From NCBI GenBank assembly GCA_033763355.1, contig JANRKT010000039.1, positions 1 to 24,730 of the forward strand: DNA of 24,730 nt, read 5' to 3'. The position numbers and the translations under genes are program-made. Below, one piece after another: positions 24,229 through 24,730 of this stretch (position 1 is its first letter; the number at the start of each line of letters is the position of its first letter). The notes beneath the pieces were generated by a model. The model did not search any database and had not been told where the DNA came from. It worked only from the letters and a program-made list of their open reading frames with translations. This DNA comes from JANRKT01 sp033763355. GTDB taxonomy: Bacteria > Bacteroidota > Bacteroidia > Chitinophagales > Chitinophagaceae.

Positions 24229-24730
24229 TTAGAACCTCAACCCCACACTTATCCCATAAGTTCCCGGATTGCCGAGGTGCACACCGCCAAAATCATAGGC
24301 ATAGGCAATGTATTTTGTATTGCCGATGTTTCTTGCCCAGAACATTAGCTCAGCATTTTTTAATGCTATACCAAAGCGGGTATTGAATAAACTATAAGCA
24401 TCCTGTGAGATGGTATTGGCCAGATCGAAATACTGTTTGCCGAGATATATCCATTCGCCGCGTACAATCAGCTTTAATGCATTTTTGCCGCCAGGCTGGT
24501 AAGTGTATTGTGCAGCGAACATGGAAGTAACATCAGGCGTAAAGATTTGTTTATTGCCTGCAAGGTCAGCCTCCTGACCATTTTGCGATAGCTTTAATGT
24601 TTTGTATTCCGCATTGTTCCAACCGAAATGATATTCCAGTTCCCATCCGTTTGAAGGGGTGGCAGACACATCGGCTTCAATTCCTTTAGTAGTGAGTTTA
24701 CCCGCATTCCTGATTATGGTAATGGCATCA
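24229..24730 (-). CDS. TonB-dependent receptor, C-terminal part (N-terminus off right edge)
   Basis: The reverse frame is open from the window's right edge to the stop at 24229 and encodes 167 residues. The part seen looks like the last strands of a 22-strand TonB-dependent receptor barrel: the start RNAGKLTTKGIEADVSATP, then GWELEYHFGWNNAEYKTL, FTPDVTSMFAAQYTY, a WARNIGNTKYIAYAYDF strand, and a closing GTYGISVGLRF ending in an aromatic residue, as normal for assembly by BAM. The plug and TonB box lie outside the window, so the substrate (siderophore, vitamin, glycan) cannot be told. It is upstream of the TonB-domain gene on the same strand, so they may work together. Confidence 0.88.
   Translation of the reverse strand, partial: DAITIIRNAGKLTTKGIEADVSATPSNGWELEYHFGWNNAEYKTLKLSQNGQEADLAGNKQIFTPDVTSMFAAQYTYQPGGKNALKLIVRGEWIYLGKQYFDLANTISQDAYSLFNTRFGIALKNAELMFWARNIGNTKYIAYAYDFGGVHLGNPGTYGISVGLRF

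Noticed and set aside
1..24730. CRISPR arrays, tRNA or rRNA genes, transposases, prophage or toxin-antitoxin pairs
   Set aside because: I read both strands for them and found no direct-repeat arrays, cloverleaf sequences or such protein motifs.

Overview
The window looks like an ordinary chromosomal stretch of a member of the Bacteroidota, most likely a Chitinophagaceae-type bacterium. I base this on several things. Genes start without clear Shine-Dalgarno sites. Two putative promoters match the Bacteroidota -7 box (TAnnTTTG). The lineage-typical families DUF2851, DUF2520, PorT-like outer-membrane barrels and GLPGLI-like proteins are present. TopA carries C-terminal GRxGP repeats in place of zinc fingers. 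I see no rRNA, tRNA, CRISPR array, transposase or phage gene, and no gene-free stretch reaches 300 bases.

Layout. 1-763 (-): a secreted, probably barrel-forming outer-membrane protein with a GTG start, cut by the left edge. 812-2154 (+): an OsmC-family protein and a TIM-barrel sugar isomerase/epimerase. 2229-6478 (-): DUF2851, Maf nucleotide pyrophosphatase, a UbiA-type geranylgeranyltransferase, a KdsC-like phosphatase and a DUF2520 Rossmann protein. 6551-11164 (+): an alpha/beta hydrolase, DNA topoisomerase I and a SirB1/transglutaminase-like protein that lacks catalytic residues. 11181-15288 (-): a large secreted TPR/Ig-like/caspase-like protein and a Tat-exported Gfo/Idh/MocA oxidoreductase. 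15505-16864 (+): a CsaA-type tRNA-binding protein, an O6-alkylguanine-DNA alkyltransferase and a macrodomain ADP-ribose hydrolase, tightly packed. 16985-22408 (+): a complete RND tripartite efflux operon (adaptor lipoprotein, permease, TolC-like channel). 22522-24730 (-): a PorT-like barrel, a GLPGLI-like/TonB C-terminal fusion, and the C-terminal part of a TonB-dependent receptor that runs off the right edge.

How the genes work together. The clearest functional unit is the efflux operon. The kdsC-ubiA-maf run is a compact envelope/housekeeping operon with a 4-nt stop/start overlap between ubiA and maf. CsaA, alkyltransferase and macrodomain form a small cluster suggestive of macromolecule repair, in which the last two genes overlap by 26 nt. 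The right-hand TonB receptor, TonB-domain and barrel genes may be a dedicated outer-membrane unit.

The least ordinary items are the caspase-like protein with about ten TPRs, the unanchored TonB-domain fusion, and a perfect 13-bp palindrome at 22473-22499 that looks more like a REP-type element than a terminator. Nothing in the window is convincingly a wholly new system; the rest is recognisable core or common accessory content.
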